Source of the DNA: Planctomycetota bacterium
Lineage (GTDB): Bacteria > Planctomycetota > Phycisphaerae > Sedimentisphaerales > Anaerobacaceae
Assembly (NCBI GenBank): GCA_022567055.1
Contig: JADFHU010000031.1
Coordinates: 1-16,828, forward strand
Direction: 5' to 3'
Length of the DNA: 16,828 nucleotides
Shown: positions 6,872 to 15,002 of the stretch, piece after piece
How the letters are laid out: every line of letters begins with the position of its first letter
Position numbering within the stretch: the stretch's first letter is position 1
Notes under the pieces: generated by a model
Databases searched by the model: none
Told to the model about the DNA's origin: nothing
The model's input: the letters and a program-made list of their open reading frames with translations, nothing else
Program-made: the position numbers and the translations under genes

Positions 6872-8304
6872 GAAACTGCATTGTCTATTTCTGTCTTATG
6901 TTCGTTTTGCCGGCCGGACTGGCATGGGCCTCCGACACGGTTTCATCGGCCCCGCGTCCGAATGTCGTGCTTATCCTGGTGGATGATCTGGGTTGGATGG
7001 ATTTGGGATGTCAGGGCAGTACCTACTATGAAACCCCTAATATCGACCGTTTGGCAGCCCAAGGCATGCGCTTTACCAATGCCTATGCGGCCTGTGCCGT
7101 GTGTTCGCCGACACGTGCGGCGGTCATGACGGGACGCTATCCGGCGCGTGTTGGTGTGACGGACTGGATTCGAGCCCGGTTTCAGCGGGGTGGGATAGGG
7201 ACGCCGGCAGCCAATCCCACCGAATATGTGCGTAGGCCAAATGGCAAGCTCTGGTGTCCACCGAATCCCTATTGGATGGAGCATTCAGAGCTTACCCTCG
7301 CGGAAATGCTTAAGCCGGCGGGATACCGCTCTTGCCATATCGGTAAGTGGCATTTGGGCGACGACGACTGGTATCCCACTGCCCAGGGCTTTGATGAGAA
7401 TTACGGAGGGTGTGACTATGGACAGCCGCCCAGCTATTTTGACCCTTACCAAAACAGGAGACTCACCGAGGGAATTCCCTTTCTCCCGTCCCGGAAACCG
7501 GGAGAGTACCTAAGTGATCGTGAAGCAGATGAGTCAGTAGAGTTTATTCGGAGAAATCGCAACAATCCCTTCTTTCTCTATATGGCGAACTATGCCGTCC
7601 ATACACCCATCCAGGCCAAGGCCGAGGTCACGGCCAAGTATCAAGCCAAAATCAAAACGAATCAGACAGATGCCAAATATGCCGCTATGGTCGAGAGTGT
7701 GGACGACGCGGTGGGGCGCATCATGGCTGCCTTGGCAGAGTATCAACTCACCCAGAATACTCTGGTCATCTTTACCTCTGATAATGGAGGCTTGGATCAA
7801 AAAGGGCGCCCCACGGACAATGCCCCCCTGCGCTCAGGCAAGGGCTACCCCTATGAAGGCGGCATCCGTGTCCCCTTCATTGTGCACTGGCCGGGTGTGG
7901 TCCAACCCAAGACACTGTCGCACGAGCCGGTGATCAGTGTGGACATCCTCCCCACCATCCTACAGGCCACCCAGGTGAACGCTGGGTCACAGGCGATAGA
8001 CGGCGTGTCCCTGATGGAGCATGTCCGCTCGGGAGGGACGACCGCCCTCGATCGTGATGCCATCTATTGGCACTTTCCCCATTATCGCCATTCTCCCGGA
8101 CCCTATAGCATCATCCGATCGGGCGATTGGAAACTGATCCATTACTATGAGGGGATCGATGAGCTATATAATCTGAAGGAAGACTTGGCGGAAACCAAGA
8201 ATCTGGCACAGGACTTACCGGAAAAGGTTCAGGAACTGCGTGCAAAGCTCACCCGGCATCTCAAAGCCGTTGGGGCGAAGCTGCCACGTGAGACACAGTA
8301 TTAA
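6868..8304 (+). CDS. Secreted sulfatase, arylsulfatase A-like (S1 family)
   Basis: This enzyme would hydrolyse sulfate esters in the periplasm or outside the cell. It has 478 residues, with a signal peptide ending near WASD (residues 19-23). The alkaline-phosphatase-like fold begins PNVVLILVDDLGWMDLGC, giving metal ligands Asp39 and Asp40. The formylglycine motif CSPTR starts at Cys79 and is followed by TGRYPARVG. HIGKWHLG and FTSDNGG (Asp305, Asn306) supply further active-site residues, and PYEGGIRVP and GDWKLIHYY are typical of the C-terminal part. It needs a formylglycine-generating enzyme from elsewhere in the genome. It shares an operon with the Gfo/Idh/MocA gene 12 bases downstream. The substrate cannot be told from sequence alone. 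Confidence 0.93.
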   Translation: MRNCIVYFCLMFVLPAGLAWASDTVSSAPRPNVVLILVDDLGWMDLGCQGSTYYETPNIDRLAAQGMRFTNAYAACAVCSPTRAAVMTGRYPARVGVTDWIRARFQRGGIGTPAANPTEYVRRPNGKLWCPPNPYWMEHSELTLAEMLKPAGYRSCHIGKWHLGDDDWYPTAQGFDENYGGCDYGQPPSYFDPYQNRRLTEGIPFLPSRKPGEYLSDREADESVEFIRRNRNNPFFLYMANYAVHTPIQAKAEVTAKYQAKIKTNQTDAKYAAMVESVDDAVGRIMAALAEYQLTQNTLVIFTSDNGGLDQKGRPTDNAPLRSGKGYPYEGGIRVPFIVHWPGVVQPKTLSHEPVISVDILPTILQATQVNAGSQAIDGVSLMEHVRSGGTTALDRDAIYWHFPHYRHSPGPYSIIRSGDWKLIHYYEGIDELYNLKEDLAETKNLAQDLPEKVQELRAKLTRHLKAVGAKLPRETQY

Positions 8305-8310
8305 GGAGGT
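8303..8310 (+). promoter_or_regulatory. Strong ribosome binding site that decides the oxidoreductase start
   Basis: AAGGAGGT overlaps the sulfatase stop codon and precedes ATG 8317 by 6 bases. A nearer ATG at 8312 reads ATG AAA TGA and is therefore not the start. Confidence 0.75.
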
Positions 8311-8316
8311 CATGAA

Positions 8317-9678
8317 ATGAAGCAGATCACTAGAAGACGCTTTCTGAAGACGACATGCATATCAACTACTTCGACAATCGTGGCAGCGTCATCGCTCTCC
8401 ACGATCAAGCCGCAACGCGTGTTGGGTGCGAACGAGCGGATCAGTTTTGCCCTGATTGGTGCCGGTGGACGCGGCCGAATCGTCGCTCGCGGCCTCATCG
8501 AAAACGGTGCCCACCTAGCCACCGTCTGTGACCTCCACCCAGAACGCCGTGCCCTGGTCGCCCAAGAGCTGGCCGCGGTCCAGCAAGGTCGCACACCTTC
8601 GTCGGCGGCCACCATGCAGCAGGTCTTCGACGATCAATCCATCCAGGCCGTCGTCATTGCCACCCCGGATCACTGGCATGGGCCTGCCAGTGTGTTTGCG
8701 TGTCAGGCGGGGAAGGATGTGTATGTAGAAAAGCCCCACGCGCACAACATCTGGGAGAGCCGCAAGATGATCCAAGCGGCCAGGAAGTATAAGTGCATAC
8801 TGCAGGTCGGCACGCAAAACCGCAGCGCCCCTTACAACCACGCGGCTCGAGAGTATGTTCAAAGCGGAAAACTGGGCGCCATCCATCTGGTCAAGGTGTT
8901 CAATTTGAAACCGGGTGGAGCCTTCAAGTTAGGTGACCCGGGAACCAAACCGGTTGGGCTGGACTGGGATGCCTGGAGCGGCCCCGCTCCCGTGAGGCCC
9001 TACCACCAGAGAGTGTTCAAAGGAGGATGGCACCACTTTTGGGACTACTCCGGCGGAGACCTTGCCGATGACGGCATCCACCAGTTGGACCTGGCGATGA
9101 TGCTGATGGGCAATCCCGGGGCACCGAAATCTGTGAGCAGTTCGGGGGGGCGGCTCGCCCATAGAGGGGACGATTCCGAAGTACCGGACCTGCATGTTGT
9201 CGCCTTCGAGTTCGATGATTTTGTGATGACGTTTGAGCACTCCAACTATCCGAGATACATGCGGAAAACGACCGGGACGATCAGGCGAAACGACGAACTG
9301 CCCTACTGGACCCAGAACGCCACGCGAATCGAGATTTATGGTTCGGAACGAATGATGACCATCGGTCGCCATGGCGGTGGATGGATCGTGACCATAAGCG
9401 GCGGCAAAATCGTCGACAAGATGTATGGCCGGTTCCCGGATGCCCCGCATCAGCAGAATTTCATCGAATGCGTCAAGAGCCGAAAACGCCCTAATGCCGA
9501 TGTAGAAGTGCTGCACCCGAGTTGCTCGATGCTGCATTTAGCGAACATCGCGCATCGCGTAGGCAATCAGACGCTTAAATATGATGCCACTGCCGAAAAG
9601 TTCATTGACCATGCTCGGGCCAACGAACTGGTGAAGCGTGACTATCGCAAGAAGTATGAGATCCCGGAGAGGGTATGA
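8317..9678 (+). CDS. Tat-exported Gfo/Idh/MocA family oxidoreductase
   Basis: This 453-residue protein is a predicted NAD(P)-dependent sugar oxidoreductase or a hydrolase of the same fold. The N-terminus carries the twin-arginine motif TRRRFLKTT and a hydrophobic stretch, so it is probably exported folded with its cofactor. The Rossmann motif is GAGGRG in FALIGAGGRGR. EKPH (138-141) contains the family's catalytic lysine Lys139. The segment GGDLADDGIHQLD supplies Asp251 and His255, matching the conserved D-x-G-x-H. The C-terminal part ends with HQQNFIECVKSRKRPNADVE, common in planctomycete members. It is the second gene of a sulfatase operon, which suggests action on a desulfated sugar. Exported family members related to GH109 cleave glycosides, so hydrolase activity is possible. 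Confidence 0.9.
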   Translation: MKQITRRRFLKTTCISTTSTIVAASSLSTIKPQRVLGANERISFALIGAGGRGRIVARGLIENGAHLATVCDLHPERRALVAQELAAVQQGRTPSSAATMQQVFDDQSIQAVVIATPDHWHGPASVFACQAGKDVYVEKPHAHNIWESRKMIQAARKYKCILQVGTQNRSAPYNHAAREYVQSGKLGAIHLVKVFNLKPGGAFKLGDPGTKPVGLDWDAWSGPAPVRPYHQRVFKGGWHHFWDYSGGDLADDGIHQLDLAMMLMGNPGAPKSVSSSGGRLAHRGDDSEVPDLHVVAFEFDDFVMTFEHSNYPRYMRKTTGTIRRNDELPYWTQNATRIEIYGSERMMTIGRHGGGWIVTISGGKIVDKMYGRFPDAPHQQNFIECVKSRKRPNADVEVLHPSCSMLHLANIAHRVGNQTLKYDATAEKFIDHARANELVKRDYRKKYEIPERV

Positions 9679-9724
9679 GGCCGTTCACGGTGTATGGGAT
9701 TGCCAAGTGATGACAGGGGTGTGT

Positions 9725-9973
9725 TGAACCGCAGAATATCGAACAAGGAACAGCAGATTGTCGAAGGACTGTGAGTTTGATCGCACGGAATGGCTCATCG
9801 ACTCGCCAACGAAACTCCACACTGTGATTCAGGAGAACGACGAATTGATATCAATCTTAGTGATCAGCGTTTAAGACGGCACAGAAGAATTGGAAGACAG
9901 AATCTGATGAGATTGCTTGTGAGGCGCTGTAACTTCACCATTGGACATTCCTTGTTCGATATTCTGCGGTTCA
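9725..9973. repeat. 249-bp element with perfect 26-bp terminal inverted repeats
   Basis: The arms at 9725-9750 (beginning TGAACCGCAGAATATCGAAC) and 9948-9973 are exact reverse complements over 26 bases. The 197-base interior has short frames in several directions but no recognisable product. Size and structure fit a MITE or another palindromic mobile unit. No target-site duplication was recognised. Confidence 0.75.
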
Positions 9974-10228
9974 TTTTTGCTTGAAATGATCGGTGAACGG
10001 TTACCTTTTTCTCTAGACCTCTCATTTCCGAAGATGTTTCGGACTCTCGGGTCTATTCTTGCGGCCCTGAGTCGGATCAAAAGCGAAATCCGAATATCGA
10101 AATTCGAAACAAGCACGAAATAGGAATGACTGAAATTCGAAACGGCGGCTTGCCCGTTTTTGTCATTTTCACATTGTGATTTTGGGCGTATTTCGTAGGC
10201 ATTCACAGGAAAACAGAATTGCCATTAT

Positions 10229-10245
10229 TTTGAGCTTCGCTCAAA
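10229..10245. repeat. REP-like hairpin with TTC loop
   Basis: TTTGAGC-TTC-GCTCAAA forms a perfect 7-bp stem. It is related in opposite orientation to 10378-10394 (TTCGAGC-GAA-GCTCGAA). Confidence 0.5.
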
Positions 10246-10377
10246 GGATCATTACACGGGAAGAAAAGAAGAAAGGGAAGGGCTAACGCCGATACGGATG
10301 ATCCTTCTGCGGCGGATGGCACTTGCAGATTGGCGGCAGCCCTTCGTGCCCTTCAATCCTTCCTGTGAAATACACTA

Positions 10378-10394
10378 TTCGAGCGAAGCTCGAA
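10378..10394. repeat. REP-like hairpin with GAA loop
   Basis: TTCGAGC-GAA-GCTCGAA forms a perfect 7-bp stem and shares the inverted GAGCTTCGCTC core with 10229-10245. Confidence 0.5.
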
Positions 10395-10554
10395 CCAGGA
10401 AACGCACACAGTATTCCTGTGAACGGTACGTAAGGGCGATGCCGCGTGTTATAGGCGGCACAAGCTGATACAGAGTGAGTACAAACAGCGCGTGCTGTTC
10501 TTTGGTTTTATGGCTCACTCTTAGCGCAAAGAGACGATATTATTCACCAGATGC

Positions 10555-11241
10555 TTAGGGGGCCTCGGTCTCGACTATGGGATCGATCTTAAGATCGGTA
10601 ATGCGTGCCCAGTGCGGATTCTTCGGATCGCCCTGATAGCATTGGATACTCACCTGAGGTTTGTCAGTGCTTCCCTCTGGTCTCGGCTCACCGCAGATCC
10701 CAACGTCTGTCCATTCATCCTCCCTGGAAAGACGGTAGTACCCTCGCACTTTCCCTTGCGAAACCTTTAATCGGACCGTGACCTTGTCCCTTTCTATGGG
10801 GACGATCTTGATCGTACGGGTTCGATCGTTCTCTTCGCGTCCCATGACCACCGAGTTCTTCCCATGCTCGAGTTCCAAGCCGATCTTGACCATGTGGCTG
10901 TCCCGGTAGTACCACACCAGGTCAACCTGCTCCCAACGTCGCGTGGGTGAATTTGCCAATGTGACTTGGACGTCTGCACCTAACGTTTGCAGGTCTTCGG
11001 CGATAGGGATCAACAACACGTTCTTAGCATCGTTTTTCTTGCCCCACATATTTCCCGGTTCGATCTTGATCTCCAACCCGCCATCTCGCAGCCGCCAACC
11101 CTCCGGATTCTCCCGCTTCCACGTCCATCCACTTGGTGGCGATTTTCCGGAGGGGTCCGTTGCATCGAAATCGAAGAGTGTGGCACACAATGGGACACTG
11201 AGCTGTAGCAGGATCCCCAGCGTGATGGATTTACGTATCAT
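10555..11241 (-). CDS. Small secreted DUF1349-like (concanavalin A-fold) protein
   Basis: This 228-residue protein has a signal peptide (MIRKSITLGILLQLSVPLCA) and then a single beta-sandwich. VDLVWYYRDSHMVKIGLELE, RTRTIKIVPIERDKVTVRLK and VRGYYRLSREDEWTDVG resemble DUF1349 / GH43-C2-type concanavalin-like domains, which bind or contact carbohydrate. The open frame begins at 11295, but ATG 11241 is preferred because AAGGAAG lies just upstream and it begins the signal peptide. It follows the sulfatase stop by 23 bases on the same strand, so the two are probably one operon. It may be a glycan-binding accessory protein. No catalytic residues were recognised. Confidence 0.65.
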   Translation of the reverse strand: MIRKSITLGILLQLSVPLCATLFDFDATDPSGKSPPSGWTWKRENPEGWRLRDGGLEIKIEPGNMWGKKNDAKNVLLIPIAEDLQTLGADVQVTLANSPTRRWEQVDLVWYYRDSHMVKIGLELEHGKNSVVMGREENDRTRTIKIVPIERDKVTVRLKVSQGKVRGYYRLSREDEWTDVGICGEPRPEGSTDKPQVSIQCYQGDPKNPHWARITDLKIDPIVETEAP

Positions 11242-11264
11242 CGTCTTTCTTCCTTTCCGGTCCC

Positions 11265-12782
11265 TCACTGCACCATCTTGGCCGGTTGATTCCAAAGGCG
11301 GTAGGGATCACCTACGCGGATCTGCTCCGCCAGCAGGAGCGCTTCCATCTCCGCGAGCTTGCCCACATACCTGGGGTCGCCGGCTAGGTTGAGCTGATGG
11401 GCTTTCGGTCGGTTTCCGGTGAGCGCCACGACCGCGGGATCGTGGTGTTCCTTGAGCAGCTCGTCCGGATTCTCGGCCAGGTTGAAGAGTTGTGTTTCAC
11501 GAACTTGGCCGTCGAGGGTGTCGTACTTGATCAACTTCCATGGGCCATGCTTGACGGCTCGGATACCGGGTTTGGTGCCGCCACAGTAGACGCCGTACAG
11601 GACATCTCTAATGCTATCCCGCCGACCCATGAGCACGGGCTTGAAGCTGATGCCGTCCATGGTCGCCGCCTGTTCTATACCGGCCAGGTCGCATAGCGTC
11701 GGCAGGACGTCCATCAGGTAGGTATTGCCGGGCGCGCGGCTGCCCGGTTGGATCCCGGGACCCCTGACGATTAAGGGTACGCGCCAGGTGTGCTCGTAGA
11801 GGTTCTGCTTTCCGGTCAGGCCGTGACGCCCGACGGCAATGCCATGATCCGAGGTGAAGAAGATATAGGTGTTGTCTAGTTCCCCCATGGCTTCGAGCTG
11901 CCGCAGAACCCGCCCCACCTGGATGTCGACGTTTTCGATGCAGGCGTATTCTCGGCCCAGTTCATTGCGGATGGTGGCCTCATCGCGTTTAGTCATTACG
12001 CCCTGCACCTTGACCTCGTCCCGCAGTCCCGGGTGGCCGTGATGAAAGGGATGTTTTGGTAGGTAGTTAATCTGCAGCGGTGGGGCCTGAGGATTGGGCG
12101 TGGTGGGGATGTCGCTGTTCGACGCCCCATACTTGGCCAATAGTTCCGGCCTGCCATTGCGAGGATCGTGGGGATGCGAGAAGCCGAAATAGATCAGGAA
12201 GGGATCTTTGTCCTGTGTGGTTTGACGTTTCTTGAGATACTCCATCACGCGATCGCCATGCCATTTGCTGCCGGTCTCGTCGGTGTCACCCCGTTTGCCG
12301 GCGTCGTGGCGTTCCGTGAAGAGCCGATTGGCGCCGTTGTAACTGTTGCCCCTCTTGCAGGTACGGAAGGTGTCGTATCCCGCCCGATTGAAGAGGGCGG
12401 GCATACTGTAAAAGGCCGGATCGCTGGGCTTCAATGCCAGGAGATCTTCGGCTGGTGTGTGGGCATTGTTCCTCCGGTTCCCCTTCGGCAGGCCCTGCGT
12501 ACGCCAGACATTGCGTCCTGTCATGATCATCGTGCGCGAGGGCGTACAGACCGCGCCGGACCAGGCCCCCATGTGATGGGCCGCGGTGAGCGTGATGCCA
12601 TCCCTGGACAGCCGGTCGAGATTCGGCGTCTGACAGACGGAATTGCCATAGGCCTTGAGGGTATGGGGGGCCTGATCATCGGTCAGGATGAACAGAATAT
12701 TCGGCGCCTTGGCCTGTGTCCGAGTCACCACCGAGGCCAGCAGTATGACGGTGACATATGCGATTTGAATGTGTGTTTTCAT
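11265..12782 (-). CDS. Secreted sulfatase (S1 family), CTPSR type
   Basis: This 505-residue sulfate ester hydrolase has a leader ending near RTQAKA (21-26). The fold starts PNILFILTDDQAPH with metal ligands Asp35 and Asp36. The modification motif CTPSR begins at Cys79, within SGAVCTPSRTMIMTGRNVWR. YIFFTSDHGIAVGRHGLTGK and EHTWRVPLIVRGPG give the SDHG metal site and the conserved C-terminal subdomain. It differs from the other two sulfatases in having SDHG rather than SDNG and NVWR after TGR, so it probably belongs to another S1 subfamily with a different substrate. It is followed by the DUF1349-like gene. Its leader region contains inverted repeats. Confidence 0.93.
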   Translation of the reverse strand: MKTHIQIAYVTVILLASVVTRTQAKAPNILFILTDDQAPHTLKAYGNSVCQTPNLDRLSRDGITLTAAHHMGAWSGAVCTPSRTMIMTGRNVWRTQGLPKGNRRNNAHTPAEDLLALKPSDPAFYSMPALFNRAGYDTFRTCKRGNSYNGANRLFTERHDAGKRGDTDETGSKWHGDRVMEYLKKRQTTQDKDPFLIYFGFSHPHDPRNGRPELLAKYGASNSDIPTTPNPQAPPLQINYLPKHPFHHGHPGLRDEVKVQGVMTKRDEATIRNELGREYACIENVDIQVGRVLRQLEAMGELDNTYIFFTSDHGIAVGRHGLTGKQNLYEHTWRVPLIVRGPGIQPGSRAPGNTYLMDVLPTLCDLAGIEQAATMDGISFKPVLMGRRDSIRDVLYGVYCGGTKPGIRAVKHGPWKLIKYDTLDGQVRETQLFNLAENPDELLKEHHDPAVVALTGNRPKAHQLNLAGDPRYVGKLAEMEALLLAEQIRVGDPYRLWNQPAKMVQ

Positions 12783-12857
12783 GATGGGTCTCTCTCTTGG
12801 TCGTCAGTCATGAGACTGTTCATGGTCTATTAGACCGCCGTTGCATTAATAACCATT

Positions 12858-12874
12858 GTATGCCTGTGGCATAC
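12858..12874. repeat. REP-like hairpin with TGT loop
   Basis: GTATGCC-TGT-GGCATAC is a perfect 7-bp stem with a 3-base loop in the gap between the two minus-strand sulfatases. Confidence 0.5.
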
Positions 12875-12888
12875 GCCAGGTGTTTTTT

Positions 12889-12973
12889 ACCACAGAGAAC
12901 TCAGAGGTCACAGAGATGCTATCGCAGCAACTATCCTCTGTCTTTCCTCTGTGGACTCGGTGTACTCTGTGGT
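12889..12973. repeat. Imperfect inverted repeat of ACCACAGAG type
   Basis: The ends are ACCACAGAG at 12889-12897 and CTCTGTGGT at 12965-12973. The arms are complementary over about 29 bases with several mismatches. The centre holds ATGCTATCGCAGC, which recalls the hairpin core of the 51-bp motif. Similar CACAGAG-rich palindromes are common between genes in environmental bacteria. Confidence 0.6.
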
Positions 12974-12984
12974 TCATAATAGAT

Positions 12985-12999
12985 CTCGCCTACGGCGAG
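12985..12999. repeat. REP-like hairpin with TAC loop
   Basis: CTCGCC-TAC-GGCGAG is a perfect 6-bp stem with a TAC loop, followed by TTTT on the + strand. It could act as a weak terminator on that strand, but no + strand gene ends here. Confidence 0.5.
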
Positions 13000-13025
13000 T
13001 TTTAAAACCGATACACTCGTAGGGG

Positions 13026-13045
13026 GTGCTACGCACACCATTCAT
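13026..13045 (+). repeat. REP-like small hairpin repeat, copy 2
   Basis: GTGC-TAC-GCAC forms a 4-bp stem, and the following ACCATTCAT is shared with the copy at 109-127. It lies just beyond the stop codon of the minus-strand sulfatase at 13052. Confidence 0.5.
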
Positions 13046-13051
13046 CAATAA

Positions 13052-14518
13052 TTACCCCGCCTCATTCAACAGATAGCTCGGTTCGATATAGGGGTAGTCG
13101 GGATCGAACTCGGTCAGGGGTTTGGGATTCTCCGAGATGGCCACGGGACGCTCATTGCGACCCTTGATCTTGAGGAGGCCATCGCCGATATCCTCACGCA
13201 TCCTCTGCATCCGCGCGGAGAGATCCTCGACGATGTCGGGATGCTGCTTGGCCACGTTTGTGGTCTCGCCGAGGTCTTCGTCCAGGTCGTAGAGTTCAAT
13301 CTTTTCCGGGTCGGCATGTCGGCCCCGCTTCAGGCCCAGACGTAGTTTCCAGTTTCCGACGCGGACCGCCTGCAACTCGTCGACCAGGTAATAGAAGAAC
13401 GCATCGTAGGGGGATTTGGCAAGCGCTTCACCAAACCAAATAGGGCTCACGTCGTGTCCGTCGCGTATCACGTCGCCCGTCCTGTCATGGCCCACGACGC
13501 CGGCCAGTGTCGGGTAGAAATCCATGGCCGTCACCAATTCTCTTGAGGTCGAGCCGGCCTCGATCTTGCCCGGCCAGCGCACGATGCAGGGAACCCGCAT
13601 GCCACCTTCCCAGACCTGCCCTTTGTGTCCCCGCAGGGGGCCATTGTCACCCCCTTCACCTTGCTCCCGACTGCCGTTGTCAGAGGTAAAGATGAGAATG
13701 GTATTCTCTGACAGCCCCAGACGCTCCAGTTCCGCCATGAGAACGCCCGTGCTCCAATCGATCGCGGCCACCGCGGCCCCATAGCGGCCATTCTTCGACT
13801 GTGCTTCGAAGTGAGGCATGACGTAGTGAGGTAAGTGCACGTGCATGTGCGCCAGGTAGAGAAAGAAGGGTGTATTACGATTCTTGCGGATGAAGCTGAC
13901 CGATTCTTCCGTGTAACGTTCGATCAGTGGCGCCTGGCGGGGTTGCGGCTGAATGACCTCCTCGTTCCTAAGCAGGGGCAGGGGCGGGCTGTTTGGACGC
14001 CGCGGCATGATCGCCATGTCATTGCTGTAGGGCAGGCCATAGTAGGAGTCGAAACCGTGTCGCGTGGGAAGGTGCTCCAACTGGTCACCGCAGTGCCACT
14101 TGCCCACGTGGGCGGTCGCGTATCCCCGGGCCTTGAGAAACTCGGGCATCAGCACTTCGTCTGGATGGAAGCCCTCCGCATAGCCTGGGAACAGGACCCA
14201 CGACTTGCCCTTGTTGAAGACATCAAACCCGATGCGGGCCGGGTAGCATCCGGATAGCAGCGCGCCGCGTGAGGGCGAGCAAACGCCGCTGGCCGAGTAG
14301 TAATCGGTGAAGCGCATCCCCTCCGTGGCCAGCCTGTCGATGTGCGGCGTCGCATTGAGCTTCGAGCCGTAGCAGCCCAAATCCCCGTATCCCAAATCAT
14401 CCGCATAGATTAGGATGATATTGGGTCGGCTTGCGCCCCATAGTGGGGCGGTAGGGAGGGTGAGCAAGATACCCATCAAAACAAAGAGTGAGGTGTACCA
14501 ATGAGGCTTTTTTCCCAT
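13052..14518 (-). CDS. Secreted sulfatase, arylsulfatase A-like (S1 family), CSPSR type
   Basis: This 488-residue sulfatase has a leader ending near PLWGAS (residues 25-30). The fold begins PNIILIYADDLGYGDLGCYG with metal ligands Asp40 and Asp41. The formylglycine motif CSPSR starts at Cys80, followed by GALLSGCYPARIG. HVGKWHCG, FTSDNGS and VWEGGMRVPCIVRWPG complete the usual active-site and C-terminal signatures, and it resembles the arylsulfatase A / GALNS group. AAAGGAAA lies just before ATG 14518 as a ribosome binding site. It is the first of three minus-strand genes, but the 269-base repeat-filled gap before the next sulfatase leaves co-transcription uncertain. An FGE remnant lies upstream. 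The substrate is unknown. Confidence 0.94.
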   Translation of the reverse strand: MGKKPHWYTSLFVLMGILLTLPTAPLWGASRPNIILIYADDLGYGDLGCYGSKLNATPHIDRLATEGMRFTDYYSASGVCSPSRGALLSGCYPARIGFDVFNKGKSWVLFPGYAEGFHPDEVLMPEFLKARGYATAHVGKWHCGDQLEHLPTRHGFDSYYGLPYSNDMAIMPRRPNSPPLPLLRNEEVIQPQPRQAPLIERYTEESVSFIRKNRNTPFFLYLAHMHVHLPHYVMPHFEAQSKNGRYGAAVAAIDWSTGVLMAELERLGLSENTILIFTSDNGSREQGEGGDNGPLRGHKGQVWEGGMRVPCIVRWPGKIEAGSTSRELVTAMDFYPTLAGVVGHDRTGDVIRDGHDVSPIWFGEALAKSPYDAFFYYLVDELQAVRVGNWKLRLGLKRGRHADPEKIELYDLDEDLGETTNVAKQHPDIVEDLSARMQRMREDIGDGLLKIKGRNERPVAISENPKPLTEFDPDYPYIEPSYLLNEAG

Positions 14519-14677
14519 CTTGTTTCCTTTCTAACTCTATTGGCGAGTCGCATTGTAATGGCGTTCCCCTATTTAATCCACCTCGCTCGTGGCCGAATTA
14601 ATTCTGTTGTGGCAGAATCTTGGCCCCCCAGGTGTCCGTTCTCAGTCGAAGGCCGCACATGTCATCCGTTTGCTCGA

Positions 14678-14769
14678 AAGGATGAAGTCTGAATTATGAA
14701 GGATGAAGGAGGAATTATGAAATATGAAAAAACGGCTGTTCGTAGATTCATCCTTCACCCTTCATCCTT
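14678..14769. repeat. Inverted AAGGATGAA repeat cluster
   Basis: AAGGATGAA occurs twice on the + strand (near 14678 and 14698), and its complement TTCATCCTT occurs twice (near 14748 and 14761), around an A-rich centre. The right arm supplies the last codons of the FGE-like remnant, so that remnant's tail ends inside a repeat. Confidence 0.55.
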
Positions 14770-15002
14770 GTCTTTCGACGTGGAGAGGCGAAAGCCGAGA
14801 GCCTGGTCGCGGTGCCCCGCGTCCTCGCCCTAGCGGAACGCAGCGCGGCAGTACCGAGCGTCACCGACGCAGCCACCGGCGCGGATCACCCGGTCTCCAG
14901 GATGGCATTCTCGACGACCATGCGCGGCTCCCGGTTGTCCAGAAAGATACTCGATACGAAGACCTTGTAGGTTTGGTCCGACTGCTTTCCTGCTTTCGTC
15001 AT
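14755..15002 (-). pseudogene. Broken DUF4062 / formylglycine-generating-enzyme-like gene remnant
   Basis: The 5' part starts at ATG 15002 with GAGGTG upstream and reads TYKVFVSSIFLDNREPRMVV. This matches the N-terminus of the DUF4062 domain, whose usual start is KVFVSSTF.DL. It stops at TGA 14888-14886 after 38 codons. In another frame from about 14898 the strand reads GDRVIRAGGCVGDARYCRAA, then an in-frame TAG at 14838-14836, then ALGFRLSTS and a stop at 14757-14755. That is the C-terminal signature of FGE/SUMF1-type domains (RVIRGGSW...C..A.R...GFRL). The simplest reading is one gene, DUF4062 at the front and an FGE-type domain at the back, whose middle was deleted with a frameshift and stop. 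It cannot give a working sulfatase-maturation enzyme. Confidence 0.7.

Larger units (their letters stand above)
9679..10554. other. Long intergenic region made of repeats
   Basis: No supported gene lies in these 876 bases between convergent operons. It holds the 249-bp element at 9725-9973, then A/T-rich words such as CGAAATCCGAATATCGAAAT near 10083-10105 that resemble repeats seen between genes in many environmental genomes. Two three-base-loop hairpins lie at 10229-10245 and 10378-10394. Further hairpins are TGCCGC/GCGGCA at 10440-10460, and AGAGTGAG/CTCACTCT at 10472-10521 with an inner ACAGC-GCGT-GCTGT. The last could mark the 3' end of the minus-strand transcript, but it lacks a T run. 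Confidence 0.6.

Noticed and set aside
9723..9973. Integron attC site
   Set aside because: GTTGAAC occurs at the left end, but the paired core sites are not in the order an attC needs, and no integrase or cassette array is visible.
9871..10206. 111-codon minus-strand frame
   Set aside because: It is made of intergenic repeat words, including one arm of the 249-bp element, and has no domain or start signal.
12168..12833. 221-codon open frame on the + strand
   Set aside because: It is antisense to the CTPSR sulfatase and has no recognisable domain.
14758..14898. Variable region of an active diversity-generating retroelement
   Set aside because: The FGE-like C-terminus is the right type of domain, but no template repeat or reverse transcriptase is in the window and the frame is broken.
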